The position numbers were made by a program, and so were the translations under genes. Below, one piece after another: positions 51,000-60,745 of a DNA stretch of 64,000 nucleotides. The notes beneath the pieces were generated by a model. That model searched no databases, was not told the origin of the DNA, and was given only the letters and a program-made list of their open reading frames with translations. Within the stretch, counting starts at the first letter, position 1; every line of letters starts with the position of its first letter. This stretch comes from JAABSQ01 sp964573705 (GTDB taxonomy: Bacteria; Desulfobacterota; Desulfobacteria; Desulfobacterales; Desulfococcaceae), in assembly GCA_964573705.1 (NCBI GenBank), contig CAZNLT010000001.1, positions 1 through 64,000 of the forward strand. Direction: 5' to 3'.

Positions 51000-53963
51000 A
51001 TGGACCGTCGAACATTCCTCAAATTTGCCGGTATCGGCAGCCTTTCGGTCGCCGTGGGTTGCTCTTCTCAGCCTGATAAAACCATCTATTCCCTGGTTCA
51101 CGCTCCCGACGACATGGTGACGGGAAAAGAAGCCTGGTATGCGAGCACCTGCCGGGAATGCCCGGCAGGGTGCGGCGTCATCGCCCGGAACCGGGAAGGC
51201 CGGGTCGTCAAAGTGGAGGGAAATCCGCTTCATCCCATCAACCACGGCAAAATCTGCATGCGCGGCCAGTCCGCGCTTCAGGCGATTTACAACCCCGATC
51301 GAATCAAAACCCCCCTGATAAAGAACGGCGATCGCCGGCAGACGCTTTCTTTCGCCGAGGCCGAAGCGGTATTAAAAGAAAAGGTTCAGGCGGCCTCCAG
51401 GCAAAAAAGCGGGGTGCGCATGATCACCGAAGTGCCGGGGGAGAGCACCCTTCGGGTCATGAACCGGTTTCTCGATTCTCTGAATGCACCCAAACCTCTG
51501 ATCTACGAACCCTTCGCCTACGAATCCTTGAAGACGGCCAACTGGATCGTATTCGGACGGGAGGGGCTGCCTTCCTATCGCATGCAGGACGCCGATTTTC
51601 TGCTCTGCTTCGGAGCGGATTTTCTGGAGACCTGGCTCTCGCCGGTGGAATATGCCGGAAAATTCAAAAAAATGCATGCCTACACAGGGGGCCCTAAGCC
51701 GCTCTTCTATTTTGTCAGCCCGTATCAATCCATGACCGGCGCCAATGCCGACCACTGGCTGGCGCCGGTGCCCGGCGGTGAAACCGCCGTGGTCCTGGGC
51801 TGCATTCGGGAAGCCCTTCGCAGGGGCAGGGGCGGTCCGCTGCCCGGGTCGGTGGTCTCTTTTCTGAAAAAGAAGACCGAACCTTTCTCTCCAGAACGGG
51901 CGGCGGCGGAAGCCGGCATTGCGCCTCACGCCTTTCAGGAGATGGTCCGGCGCCTGTTGGCCGCCGAACGCCCCCTGGTGCTGGGGCCGGGAACGGCGAC
52001 CGCCGATTCCGCTATGGATACCCATGCGGCGGTGAATCTGCTCAACATGATTCTGGACCCGCATCTGAGCCTGTTCGACTTTTCCGACCGGCACCGGGTG
52101 GAACTGGCCGCGACCGGGGCCGAGGTCCGGGAGTTCTTCGAGGGTCTGGAAGAAGAAACCGTCTCCTTTCTGCTGATCAACAATGCGAATCCCGCTTTTT
52201 CACTGCCCGAGACGGCCCGGGTCCGGAAGATCCTCTCCCGGGAATCGCTTTTTACGGTCTGTTTCAGCAACTTCATGGACGAGACCGCCGAACTGGCCGA
52301 CCTGATTTTTCCGGTCCAACTGCCCCTGGAACGATGGGGGGAATACGGCGGAAAGCATCGGGTGGTATCGACCCTTCAGCCGGCCATGGGGAATCTCATC
52401 GGGGCCCCTTCTCTGCCCGAGGTGCTCCTTCGGTCGACCGCTTCACCCATCGGCGGCATCGCCGAGGATATTCAGACCGTGCTCATCGGAGAACTGGTCC
52501 GGGACAAAAAAATTGAATCGAAGCGGGACTGGCTGCACACGGTTCAGCGGGGCGGGGTTTTCGAAGGTGAGCCGAAAGATACCGAATCCCCCGAACTGGT
52601 GATTTCAAAGGACCTCTTTACATGTTTTGAAAAAACCCTGCCGGCCGCCGAAGGTGTCCACGGCGATCATACCGCGGCTTTTATGGCCGTCCCCTCCATT
52701 CGGTTTTTCGACGGCCGCGGCGCCAACCGCCCTTGGCTCTGTGAAATTCCCGACCCGTTGACGAAGGTGGCCTGGCAGAGTCCGGTCCTGCTTCATCCGG
52801 ACACATTAAAGCGCCTGAATACCGAGGATGGAGATTTTCTTACCCTGAAATCGAAGAACGGGGAGCTGAAGGCGCCCGCCTATGGATTCACCGGGGTCCG
52901 CCCCGGATTGGCGGTGATGGCCGTCGGCCAGGGCCATTCGGCATACGGGCGGTATGCCGAAGCAAGAGGGTCCAATCCCTTTCGGCTGCTTTCCCATGAA
53001 GCGGACCCGGTCTCCGGCGCACCGGCTTTTGTGATTCCCGCGGTGTCCATCGAAAAGTCGGGCGGCCGGATGAAGATCTCCAATACCGACGGCAGTAAAT
53101 TCCAACACGACCGGAAGATCGCCCTTTCCGTCGGGATCCATGAACTGGGCGGCCACGGCGGTCATCACGGGGAGGAACACGGGTTCGGGATGCACGAATT
53201 TCCCCTCACCCTGCCGCTGCCCGAAGGGTACGCCCCGCATCGGGACCTCTATCCGCCTCACGAACATCAAAACGACTACCGGTGGGGAATGATCGTCGAT
53301 CTGGACCGGTGCATCGGGTGCGCGGCCTGCACGGCGGCCTGCTATGCAGAAAACAACCTCGGGGTGGTGGGAGAAGAGCGGATCATCGAAGGCCGTGAAA
53401 TGTCCTGGATGCGGATCGAACGCTACCATGATCAGAAGCGGATGGAGAAGATCACCTTTTTTCCCATGTTCTGCCAGCACTGCGACAATGCCCCCTGCGA
53501 ATCGGTCTGTCCGGTATACGCGCCTCACCACGGAAAAGAGGGGATCAACAACCAGATCTACAACCGGTGTATCGGAACCCGGTACTGCTCTCAGAACTGC
53601 CCTTACAAGGTCCGCCGTTTCAACTGGTTTCAGTGGGAATGGCCCGATCCTTTGAACCGGCAGCTCAACCCGGACGTCACCGTCCGCACCAAGGGGGTCA
53701 TGGAAAAATGCTCCTTTTGCGTTCAGCGGATCAAAACCGCCCACGGGAAAGCCAAGGACGAAAAGCGGCGCATTCTGGACGGCGAAGTGGCGCCCGCCTG
53801 CGTCCAGACCTGCCCGACCAACGCCCTGGTCTTCGGAAACCTGGCCGATAAAAACAGCCGGGTCCGCAGACTGACGGAAAATCCCCGTGCGTACCAGGTC
53901 ATGGGATACCTCAACACCAAACCCGCTGTCATCTATCTGAAGAAGGTAGTTCAGGAGATCTGA
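51000..53963 (+). CDS. actB: Alternative complex III subunit ActB (molybdopterin/FeS fusion)
   Basis: The 987-residue protein fuses a molybdopterin-oxidoreductase-like domain with a four-cluster ferredoxin domain, as in ActB. The N-terminus is a Tat signal (DRRTFLKFAG) with lipobox Cys21. Residues C51, C54, C58 and C86 form a cluster motif. The C-terminal part (about 755-985) carries CIGCAACTAAC, CQHCDNAPCESVC, CIGTRYCSQNC, CSFC and CVQTC groups for Fe-S clusters. A His-rich linker (GHGGHHGEEHGFGMHE, about 715-735) is notable. It moves electrons within the periplasmic side of the complex. The start lacks a strong ribosome site. Confidence 0.85.
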   Translation: MDRRTFLKFAGIGSLSVAVGCSSQPDKTIYSLVHAPDDMVTGKEAWYASTCRECPAGCGVIARNREGRVVKVEGNPLHPINHGKICMRGQSALQAIYNPDRIKTPLIKNGDRRQTLSFAEAEAVLKEKVQAASRQKSGVRMITEVPGESTLRVMNRFLDSLNAPKPLIYEPFAYESLKTANWIVFGREGLPSYRMQDADFLLCFGADFLETWLSPVEYAGKFKKMHAYTGGPKPLFYFVSPYQSMTGANADHWLAPVPGGETAVVLGCIREALRRGRGGPLPGSVVSFLKKKTEPFSPERAAAEAGIAPHAFQEMVRRLLAAERPLVLGPGTATADSAMDTHAAVNLLNMILDPHLSLFDFSDRHRVELAATGAEVREFFEGLEEETVSFLLINNANPAFSLPETARVRKILSRESLFTVCFSNFMDETAELADLIFPVQLPLERWGEYGGKHRVVSTLQPAMGNLIGAPSLPEVLLRSTASPIGGIAEDIQTVLIGELVRDKKIESKRDWLHTVQRGGVFEGEPKDTESPELVISKDLFTCFEKTLPAAEGVHGDHTAAFMAVPSIRFFDGRGANRPWLCEIPDPLTKVAWQSPVLLHPDTLKRLNTEDGDFLTLKSKNGELKAPAYGFTGVRPGLAVMAVGQGHSAYGRYAEARGSNPFRLLSHEADPVSGAPAFVIPAVSIEKSGGRMKISNTDGSKFQHDRKIALSVGIHELGGHGGHHGEEHGFGMHEFPLTLPLPEGYAPHRDLYPPHEHQNDYRWGMIVDLDRCIGCAACTAACYAENNLGVVGEERIIEGREMSWMRIERYHDQKRMEKITFFPMFCQHCDNAPCESVCPVYAPHHGKEGINNQIYNRCIGTRYCSQNCPYKVRRFNWFQWEWPDPLNRQLNPDVTVRTKGVMEKCSFCVQRIKTAHGKAKDEKRRILDGEVAPACVQTCPTNALVFGNLADKNSRVRRLTENPRAYQVMGYLNTKPAVIYLKKVVQEI

Positions 53964-53967
53964 AGAC

Positions 53968-55296
53968 ATGGAGAATACGGCGAACCTGACTCCCGCGAGA
54001 ATCGATTCCATTGTTCTGAGGACCCTCACCCCCGCCACCCGCACCTACTGGTATACAGTGGCCCTTCTCTTTTTCGGTGCGGTAATCGGGCTTTGCTGCT
54101 GGATTTACCAGATATTTGTCGGTATCGGGGTCGGCGGGCAGAACAATCCGGTGGCCTGGGGGACCTACCTGATCAACTTCGTCTTCTGGGTGGGGATCGC
54201 CCATTCGGGGACCCTGATTTCGGCGATCCTGTTTCTGTTTCGGGCCGGATGGCGAAACCCGATCGCCCGAGCCTCCGAAACCATGACCGTGTTCGCGGTC
54301 ATGACCGCCGGCCTTTTCCCGTTGATCCACCTGGGGCGGGTCTGGCTGGTCTACTATATGATCCCATATCCCAATCAGCGGAACCTCTGGCCCAATTTCA
54401 CCTCGCCGCTGATGTTCGACATCGTCGCCATCAGCACCTATCTCACCGTCAGCGCCCTGTTCTGGTACACCGGAATGATCCCGGACCTGGCGACCATCCG
54501 GGACCGGGCGGTGGGGACCCGAAAAAAGATCTTCACCATCCTGTCTCTGGGGTGGACCGGTCAGTTCGACCAGTGGCGCCATTATGCCCGGGGCTATCTT
54601 TTCTTCGCGGCCCTGGCGACCCCGCTGGTGATTTCGGTCCACAGCGTGGTCTCCTGGGACTTCGGTCTGGGGGTGGTTCCAGGCTGGCACAGCACCATTT
54701 TCGCCCCCTATTTCGTGGCCGGCGCCATTCATTCGGGCCTGGCCATGGTCCTGACCCTGATGATCCCCATGCGGAAAATTTTCCATTACGAAGAGATCAT
54801 CACGATGAAAGTCCTCGAAAGCGTGGCCAAGACCATTATCCTGACCGGCATGATCGTCGGGTATGCCTATGTCGTCGAGATCTTCATCGCCTGGTTCAGC
54901 TGGAACCCGGTGGAGCGGGAGGCTTTCTGGTGGCGGATTTTCGGGGATTACAGCCTCGAATACTGGATCATGACCGTCTGCAATGTCTTCGTTCCGGTCC
55001 TTCTCTTCTTCAAAAAAATCCGGACCAGCATCAAGGCCCTGTTTACCATCTCCATTCTGGTTAACGTCGGCATGTGGTATGAACGGTTCGTCATCATCGT
55101 CGGAGGGCCGGCCCATGATTTTCTTCCCCATGCCTGGGGGCTTTACGCCCCGTCGATGATCGAGATGGGGATCATGCTGGGGACCTTCTGCATGTTCTTC
55201 ATGTTGTTTCTGCTTTTCGTCAAGCATATGCCCTCGATTTCCATGACGGAAATGAAGGAATCCCTCGCACACGGAGGCGGCGATGGCCACGAGTAG
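53968..55296 (+). CDS. actC: Alternative complex III subunit ActC (NrfD-like)
   Basis: A 442-residue polytopic membrane protein of the NrfD/PsrC family with about ten helices, including VGIAHSGTLISAILFLFR. It holds the quinol site next to ActB. Starts 4 bases after ActB and overlaps ActD by 14 bases, so coupled translation is expected. Confidence 0.87.
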   Translation: MENTANLTPARIDSIVLRTLTPATRTYWYTVALLFFGAVIGLCCWIYQIFVGIGVGGQNNPVAWGTYLINFVFWVGIAHSGTLISAILFLFRAGWRNPIARASETMTVFAVMTAGLFPLIHLGRVWLVYYMIPYPNQRNLWPNFTSPLMFDIVAISTYLTVSALFWYTGMIPDLATIRDRAVGTRKKIFTILSLGWTGQFDQWRHYARGYLFFAALATPLVISVHSVVSWDFGLGVVPGWHSTIFAPYFVAGAIHSGLAMVLTLMIPMRKIFHYEEIITMKVLESVAKTIILTGMIVGYAYVVEIFIAWFSWNPVEREAFWWRIFGDYSLEYWIMTVCNVFVPVLLFFKKIRTSIKALFTISILVNVGMWYERFVIIVGGPAHDFLPHAWGLYAPSMIEMGIMLGTFCMFFMLFLLFVKHMPSISMTEMKESLAHGGGDGHE

Positions 55297-55819
55297 TAAA
55301 TATGTGATGGGACTGTTCAAGGAAGAAAGCGCCGTGGTTTCCGTTCTGGAAGCCCTCAAGGAATCCCCTTGGAAGCTGTATCGGGTTCACGGCCCCTATC
55401 CGAGCGAAAAAATCCTTCACGCCCTGAAGAGCAAAAAAAGCAAGGTCGGATACTTCACCCTGATCGGCGGCATCACCGGGCTTGTGATCGGGTTCGCGCT
55501 TCCCATCTCTACCTCGGTCCAGTGGAACCTGATCGTGAGCGGCAAGCCGATTATCGCGCCGATCCCGTTTTTCGTGGTCGGGTTTGAACTGACCATTCTG
55601 TTCGGCGTGCTGGGAACGGTACTCGGGCTGTTGCTGAATGCCGGACTCCCCGAATTCAAGGGCCTGAAACTCTATGACGAGCGGTGTTCGGGAGAGCATT
55701 TCGGGATTATCGCCGCCTGCGATCCCGGGGGGGAGCCGGATTTGACCGCCTTTTTCGAGAAGCAGGGCGGGGAGGTGCGGCGCTTTGATGAAGCGGACTC
55801 GGAGCAATCAACCACTTAG
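55283..55819 (+). CDS. actD: Alternative complex III subunit ActD (DUF3341)
   Basis: A 178-residue protein with the DUF3341 plan: a cytoplasmic alpha/beta half (VMGLFKEESAVVSVLEALKE, YRVHGPYPSEKI), two membrane helices (about 55-80 and 95-120) and a C-terminal soluble end. It is the small membrane partner of ActC in ACIII. Confidence 0.85.
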   Translation: MATSSKYVMGLFKEESAVVSVLEALKESPWKLYRVHGPYPSEKILHALKSKKSKVGYFTLIGGITGLVIGFALPISTSVQWNLIVSGKPIIAPIPFFVVGFELTILFGVLGTVLGLLLNAGLPEFKGLKLYDERCSGEHFGIIAACDPGGEPDLTAFFEKQGGEVRRFDEADSEQSTT

Positions 55820-55855
55820 ACCCCGACAGGAGGGGGAGATCGACAGAGGATCGGC

Positions 55856-57070
55856 ATGACAACCCATAACGCCAACGGATCAATCGCCAAGAACAGGTCG
55901 GTTTTCTGGATCTTTTCACTTTTCGTTCTGGCCGGCATCGGCGGATTTCTGCTGCTGCTGAGCTTCAGACAATATGAGCGGGCCTGGCAGATCTACCTGG
56001 TCAATTTCCTCTTCTGGTCCGCGGTGGCCCAAGGGGGGCTTCTGTTTTCCATGGTTATGCACATCACCAAGGCCGGATGGAGCCGGGCCCTTGAAAATCT
56101 CTCCGAAGCCTTTGTTGCATTTTTCCCGATCTCCTTCATTCTCTTCCTGGTCTTATTTCTGGGGCGGGAGCATCTGTTTCCCTGGCTGCATCAGGACCTT
56201 CACGGAAAAGAGGTCTGGCTGAACCTTCCGTTTCTGTTTACCCGGGATTTGACGGGGCTGCTGATTCTCTACGGGTCGGGATTCGCCTACTGCCATTACG
56301 CCGTAAAATCAAAAATCCGCACCGAGGGGGGCGGTCTGATCCGCGCGTTCCTGAAGAAAACCGGCGTCTATCGGCCCGAAGACCGGGAACATTACCGGCG
56401 CAGAATGACCGTCACCGCCATCGTCTACATGTTCGCCTATGCCTGGGTGCTTACCCTGATCTCTTTCGACCTGGTGATGAGCATGGACCCCCATTTCATC
56501 TCCACCCTGTTCGGCGGCTATTTTTTCATCAAGGCCTTTTATATCGGCCTCGGCGGGGTGATCATTACGGCATCCGTCGTCTCTCTGGTGTATGGCGACG
56601 ATTCCCAGCTCAAGCCGGCTCATTTTCATGACATCGGAAAGCTCTTTTTCGCCTTTTGCGTGGTCTGGGCCTATTTTCTCTATGCCCAGGTGCTGGTGAT
56701 CTGGTACGGGAACGTGCCAGAGGATGCCCACTACCTTCTGAACCGGTTCATTTCCCAGCCCTGGAAAATGCTTCTGGCATTCATCTTCGTCGCCGCTTTC
56801 GTGGTCCCCTTTCTCTCCCTGCTCAACATGAAAGCCAAGACACGACCGAAGCTGATGCTGACTCTCTGCTCTCTGGCCATGCTCGGCATCTGGCTGGACA
56901 ACCTGCTGCTGATCGGCCCGCCCCTGGGATTCGACACCTCCTCCCTGGCATTGCAGTTGTTTGATCTGCTGATCAGCCTGGGCTTTCTGGGATTGATGGT
57001 GATGGCGGTCGCCTATTTTCTGCAACTGTTTCCTGAGCTTGTGCTTACAGCGGATAAGAAGGTAAGCTAA
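55856..57070 (+). CDS. actF: Alternative complex III subunit ActF
   Basis: A 404-residue NrfD-like protein with about ten membrane helices, distinct from ActC, with QYERAWQIYLVNFLFWSAVAQGG and SFDLVMSMDPHFISTLFGGYFF. In ACIII it is the second large membrane subunit. The stop overlaps the ActA start as TAATG. An extra gene often found between D and F (monoheme ActE) is absent here. Confidence 0.85.
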   Translation: MTTHNANGSIAKNRSVFWIFSLFVLAGIGGFLLLLSFRQYERAWQIYLVNFLFWSAVAQGGLLFSMVMHITKAGWSRALENLSEAFVAFFPISFILFLVLFLGREHLFPWLHQDLHGKEVWLNLPFLFTRDLTGLLILYGSGFAYCHYAVKSKIRTEGGGLIRAFLKKTGVYRPEDREHYRRRMTVTAIVYMFAYAWVLTLISFDLVMSMDPHFISTLFGGYFFIKAFYIGLGGVIITASVVSLVYGDDSQLKPAHFHDIGKLFFAFCVVWAYFLYAQVLVIWYGNVPEDAHYLLNRFISQPWKMLLAFIFVAAFVVPFLSLLNMKAKTRPKLMLTLCSLAMLGIWLDNLLLIGPPLGFDTSSLALQLFDLLISLGFLGLMVMAVAYFLQLFPELVLTADKKVS

Positions 57071-57621
57071 TGAACCTATTCGAACGGATTCGGGATTTTT
57101 TCCGTGCGGTGGCACAGAACAAAGGGGTTCTGTTTCTGACGGCACTCACCTTTGTTTTGACCGGTGCGTTTCTCTATTTTTTCTACTCGCCGCCGGCGGC
57201 CCGGATCGGTCCCGAGCAGCCCATCCCCTTCAGCCATCGGCTTCATGCCGGAACCAAGATGATCGAGTGCCGGTTCTGTCATCCCTATGTGGCCCGGTCC
57301 CGGTATCCGGGGATACCGCCGGTGGAAAAATGTCTGTATTGTCATGAATACATCATTGCCAACCATCCTCAGATTTTAAAGGAACACAATTACTACGACA
57401 CCGAGACCCCCACGCCCTGGAAAAAGGTCTTCTATGTTCCCGAGCATGTGCTGTTCAATCATCAGCGGCATATCAAACGGAATTTCGAATGCCAAAAGTG
57501 CCACGGCGCGGTCGAGACCATGGATCGCCTGAACAAGCATTATTTTCAAATGGGCTTTTGCTTCAGGTGCCACCAGGAAAACAACGCCAACCTCGACTGC
57601 TGGCTTGCATGTCATAGTTAA
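57070..57621 (+). CDS. actA: Pentaheme cytochrome c subunit ActA with one CX3CH site
   Basis: A 183-residue protein with one N-terminal membrane helix (about 20-42) and five heme attachment motifs: C67-C70-H71, C88-C91-H92, C141-C144-H145, C164-C167-H168 and C177-x3-C181-H182. The last has three residues between the cysteines and lies at the extreme C-terminus. ActA is the multiheme cytochrome that passes electrons out of ACIII. It is usually the first Act gene; here it is last, directly before the oxidase genes. Confidence 0.85.
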   Translation: MNLFERIRDFFRAVAQNKGVLFLTALTFVLTGAFLYFFYSPPAARIGPEQPIPFSHRLHAGTKMIECRFCHPYVARSRYPGIPPVEKCLYCHEYIIANHPQILKEHNYYDTETPTPWKKVFYVPEHVLFNHQRHIKRNFECQKCHGAVETMDRLNKHYFQMGFCFRCHQENNANLDCWLACHS

Positions 57622-57636
57622 TCAAGGAGATCTTTC

Positions 57637-59010
57637 ATGTCATCCGTAACGAAATGGCTGCCGGAGCAGCATCGAACCTCCATCCTGTTTATGATGACCT
57701 CCGGTTTCTGGATGGCCATGGCGACGCTGGTGGGCCTGACGGCGGCCACCGAACTGATCGCACCGGATCTCACGGAAGGGATCGGATGGCTCGTCTTCGG
57801 CCGGCTGCGCCCGACCCATGTCAATCTGGTGCTGTTCGGGTTCGTCGTACCCGGATTTCTCGGCGCCGCATTCTATATTCTTCCCCGCCTGCTGCGAACC
57901 GATATCTACAGCGAAAAGCTGGGCATGCTCACCGTCGGACTCTGGAATCTGACGGTGTTCGCCGGGATGGCGACCTTGATGATGGGGTTGTCTCAGGGAC
58001 GGGAATACGCCGAATTCATCTGGCCGGTGGACATGATGATCGTGGTGGTCTTCTCCATGGTCTTTTACAACTTCGTGATGACGGTTCGAAACCGCCGGGA
58101 AGAGCTGTTGTATGTTTCGGTCTGGTATATCTGCGCCGCCATCATTCTGACCATGCTGACCTTTTCACTCGGGAACGTCGTTTGGCGGCCTACATCCGGG
58201 GCCCTTACGGGTATTCCCGATGCCACCCTGCTCTGGTTTTACGGCCACAATATATTCGGGCTGCTGCTGACGCCTCTGGCCCTGGGGGTGGCCTATTACG
58301 TGGTTCCCCGAGCCACCGGAAACCCGCTGTACAGCCACACCCTGTCTCTTCTGGGATTCTGGTCTCTGTTTATCGTCTATACCCATATCGGTACCCATCA
58401 TCTGCTTCAGGTCCCGGTACCCACCTGGCTGAAGGTCATCAGCATTGTCGACAGTATCGGGATGGTGATCCCGGTCATGGCCTTTTTGATCAATATCTGG
58501 TACACCGCCAAGGGCCGGCTGGGGGTGCTTCAGAACGATACCGCGGCCAAATTCGTGTTTACCGGCACCATCATGTATTTTATCGTCAGTATTCAGGGGT
58601 CGGTCATGGCCCTGCCTTCGGTTCAGCGCATCACCCACTTCAACAACTGGGTGGTGGGCCACGCCCACATCGGGGTTTTCGCCTTCGCCGGCATGATCGC
58701 CCTGGGCGGGATCTATTATGTGCTTCCCCGGGTGGTGGGCAAACCGATCTACAGTAAATTTCTGGTGGATGTTCAGTACTGGCTGATTCTGATCGGCGCC
58801 ATCGGTTTTGCCGTCGTGTTGACCATCGTCGGCCTGATTCAAGGCAATTCCTGGTACAACGGCGAAACGGTCTACCGGGTCCTGACTCAGGTTCATATCT
58901 ATTATGTGATTCGAGCTTCCCTCGGGGTCACCATTTTTACGGGAGCACTGATCGGTATGTACAATATTTTCAGAACCATTTTTTACACCCCCGGAGAAGT
59001 GACATCATGA
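57637..59010 (+). CDS. ccoN: cbb3-type cytochrome c oxidase subunit I
   Basis: The 457-residue protein has about twelve membrane helices and the heme-copper ligands of the C family: H61 (RPTHVNL) and H344 for low-spin heme b, H204 (WFYGH) plus H254/H255 (THH) for CuB, and H342 for heme b3. The GH of WFYGHNIFGLLLTPLALG lacks the Tyr spacing of aa3 enzymes, as expected for cbb3. It is the catalytic oxygen-reducing subunit. Its stop overlaps the CcoO start by 4 bases. Confidence 0.92.
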   Translation: MSSVTKWLPEQHRTSILFMMTSGFWMAMATLVGLTAATELIAPDLTEGIGWLVFGRLRPTHVNLVLFGFVVPGFLGAAFYILPRLLRTDIYSEKLGMLTVGLWNLTVFAGMATLMMGLSQGREYAEFIWPVDMMIVVVFSMVFYNFVMTVRNRREELLYVSVWYICAAIILTMLTFSLGNVVWRPTSGALTGIPDATLLWFYGHNIFGLLLTPLALGVAYYVVPRATGNPLYSHTLSLLGFWSLFIVYTHIGTHHLLQVPVPTWLKVISIVDSIGMVIPVMAFLINIWYTAKGRLGVLQNDTAAKFVFTGTIMYFIVSIQGSVMALPSVQRITHFNNWVVGHAHIGVFAFAGMIALGGIYYVLPRVVGKPIYSKFLVDVQYWLILIGAIGFAVVLTIVGLIQGNSWYNGETVYRVLTQVHIYYVIRASLGVTIFTGALIGMYNIFRTIFYTPGEVTS

Positions 59011-59939
59011 AGATGAGTCTGAGGGTGATCGTCTTCGGGTCGGTCGCCATTCTGCTGTCCGTCGTGATCGTTGCGGTCATCACCCCCACCTTCACCATCG
59101 ACCGAACCCCGTCCGAGATCTACCGCAGCCGGTCGGAAATGGAGGCCAGAGGGCGTGAGATATATATTGCCAACGGGTGTGTCTATTGCCATACCCAATC
59201 GGTCCGCAGCTTCGACTGGGGGGTGGGGGCCGAGCGGATCGCCCAGGCCGGGGACTACATTCAGGACAGACCGATTCTGCTGGGGTCTCAACGGACCGGA
59301 CCGGATTTGTCCCAGGAAGGCGGAGAACACCCGGACGACTGGCATATCGCCCATTTCATGAACCCCCGGTACACCAGCCCCAACTCGATTATGCCCCGGT
59401 TCAACTTCTATTCCCTGAAGGAGTTGGAACTTCTCACCGCCTATGTTCAAAGCCTCGGGCTCAAGGCGGCGGATAATCGAAACCGGCGGCAGCGGGTCTG
59501 GAAATCGAAGCTGATCGACGCCTATGAAGCCGGGCCGGATCAGAATATCGAGTTTTTGAACGCCCATATTCCCAAGGGATGGCGGGAGCTGCCCAATCCG
59601 TATCCCACCACTGCCGCCAGTCTGGCCCGGGGCAAAAGGGTGTATCAGGAGTTCTGCATCGGCTGCCACGGACCGGTGGGAGACGGCATGGGCCCGGCCC
59701 AGCCCTATCTCTATCCGCCGCCGTTCAATTTTACATTGCTCAAGGGGCGGGAGATCTCCGGCGGGATCCTTTATTATCAGATCATGAACGGCATCACCGG
59801 GTCGGCCATGCCCTATTTCAAAAAACACCTGGAATCGGAAAAGATCTGGGAAGTCGGCGATTACGTGGCGGTCTACTTCATCAACGACAGCGACGCCGAC
59901 ACCGAACCCAAAGGGATCGATGCGGCCTTGGAGCCCTGA
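59007..59939 (+). CDS. ccoO: CcoO-type subunit fused to a second cytochrome c domain
   Basis: A 310-residue protein with one membrane helix (about 8-28) and a CcoO heme site C58-C61-H62 with Met129 (IMPRF) as likely axial ligand. After a linker (about 155-205) it has a second cytochrome c domain, C217-C220-H221 with Met268 (SAMPYF). Normal CcoO has one heme and about 200 residues, with a separate diheme CcoP; here one c-type domain appears fused and no CcoP gene is seen. Confidence 0.85.
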   Translation: MKMSLRVIVFGSVAILLSVVIVAVITPTFTIDRTPSEIYRSRSEMEARGREIYIANGCVYCHTQSVRSFDWGVGAERIAQAGDYIQDRPILLGSQRTGPDLSQEGGEHPDDWHIAHFMNPRYTSPNSIMPRFNFYSLKELELLTAYVQSLGLKAADNRNRRQRVWKSKLIDAYEAGPDQNIEFLNAHIPKGWRELPNPYPTTAASLARGKRVYQEFCIGCHGPVGDGMGPAQPYLYPPPFNFTLLKGREISGGILYYQIMNGITGSAMPYFKKHLESEKIWEVGDYVAVYFINDSDADTEPKGIDAALEP

Positions 59940-59971
59940 TCGACCGGTAGCCGCAACTCAAGGAGCAGAAG

Positions 59972-60235
59972 ATGTATTTTCCTTACTTCATTACCTATAT
60001 CGTCGTCGGCTTTGTCATCACGGTGCTGGTTTTCGGGTGGGCGCTCAAGAACAACCAGTTCAAAAACCAGGATCGGGCCCGGTTTCTGCCGCTCGAAAGC
60101 GAACCGGTCCCGACCCTGATCGCAGCCACCGGCTTCAAGCGGTTAGAAGCCTATATCCTTCTGCTTTTCGGATTGGCCGGGCTTCTGGTCAGTTTCAGCG
60201 CGGTTTTTTTTATTCTGCTAACCGGCGGTAATTAG
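59972..60235 (+). CDS. Small cbb3-associated membrane protein (CcoS-like)
   Basis: An 87-residue protein with two membrane helices and the segment FGWALKNNQFKNQDRARFLPLE, which resembles the cytoplasmic motif of CcoS-type maturation proteins. CcoS is needed for heme and copper insertion into the oxidase. It sits within the oxidase block. Confidence 0.6.
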   Translation: MYFPYFITYIVVGFVITVLVFGWALKNNQFKNQDRARFLPLESEPVPTLIAATGFKRLEAYILLLFGLAGLLVSFSAVFFILLTGGN

Positions 60236-60246
60236 AGGAACATTCC

Positions 60247-60522
60247 ATGCATTTTTTTGAACTGCTCAATTTCCAGCATGTCATGCTGTATCTGTTTCCG
60301 GCCCTGATTTTTATTGTTCTTTTTGCACTGCTGCTGGGCTACAGCCATTTTCGGCGGCCGGATACCGAAGCGCGGCTGCATAAAATCATCGAACGGTTTC
60401 CAACCGGCATCGAGGGGCGGAACGCGCCGTTTCCCATCGGCTTGATTCTCATCTTCGGGGGCGCCCTGATATGGGGAATATTGTATACCGTCTTCATCGG
60501 ACTCTGGGGGATAAAGATTTGA
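60247..60522 (+). CDS. Small membrane protein of the oxidase operon
   Basis: A 91-residue protein with two membrane helices (about 12-32 and 63-85) separated by a charged loop with RRPDTEARLHKIIERFPTGIEGR. I do not recognise a family; placement next to ccoNO suggests a structural subunit (CcoQ or N-terminal CcoP helix equivalent). Confidence 0.55.
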   Translation: MHFFELLNFQHVMLYLFPALIFIVLFALLLGYSHFRRPDTEARLHKIIERFPTGIEGRNAPFPIGLILIFGGALIWGILYTVFIGLWGIKI

Positions 60523-60523
60523 T

Positions 60524-60745
60524 ATGGAACCTTCCGAACGTACACAAACGGTTTCCTGGATCATCATCGGCCTGATTGTCGGGGCCATTTTGATCCGCGG
60601 AATGTTCACCTATTATTGGGTGGGCAGCATGGGCATGCCGGATTGGGACTACGGCGCGATCAAGGATGTTCCGGCGGAGTCGCCCTATGGGGTTTACGAT
60701 AAACTGCCGAACCAGCAGCATGTTCGCGGCCGGGGAGGGGAATGA
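60524..60745 (+). CDS. Small single-helix protein of the oxidase operon
   Basis: A 73-residue protein with one membrane helix (about 10-32) followed by an aromatic, Pro-rich tail (YYWVGSMGMPDWDYG). It starts one base after the preceding stop and overlaps the cytochrome gene by 4 bases, so it is surely translated with them. Function is unknown. Confidence 0.55.
   Translation: MEPSERTQTVSWIIIGLIVGAILIRGMFTYYWVGSMGMPDWDYGAIKDVPAESPYGVYDKLPNQQHVRGRGGE

Noticed and set aside
52806..55359. Long minus-strand frames over actB and actC
   Set aside because: Repetitive Gly/Asp/His-rich translations with no family match; the plus strand carries clear ACIII subunits.
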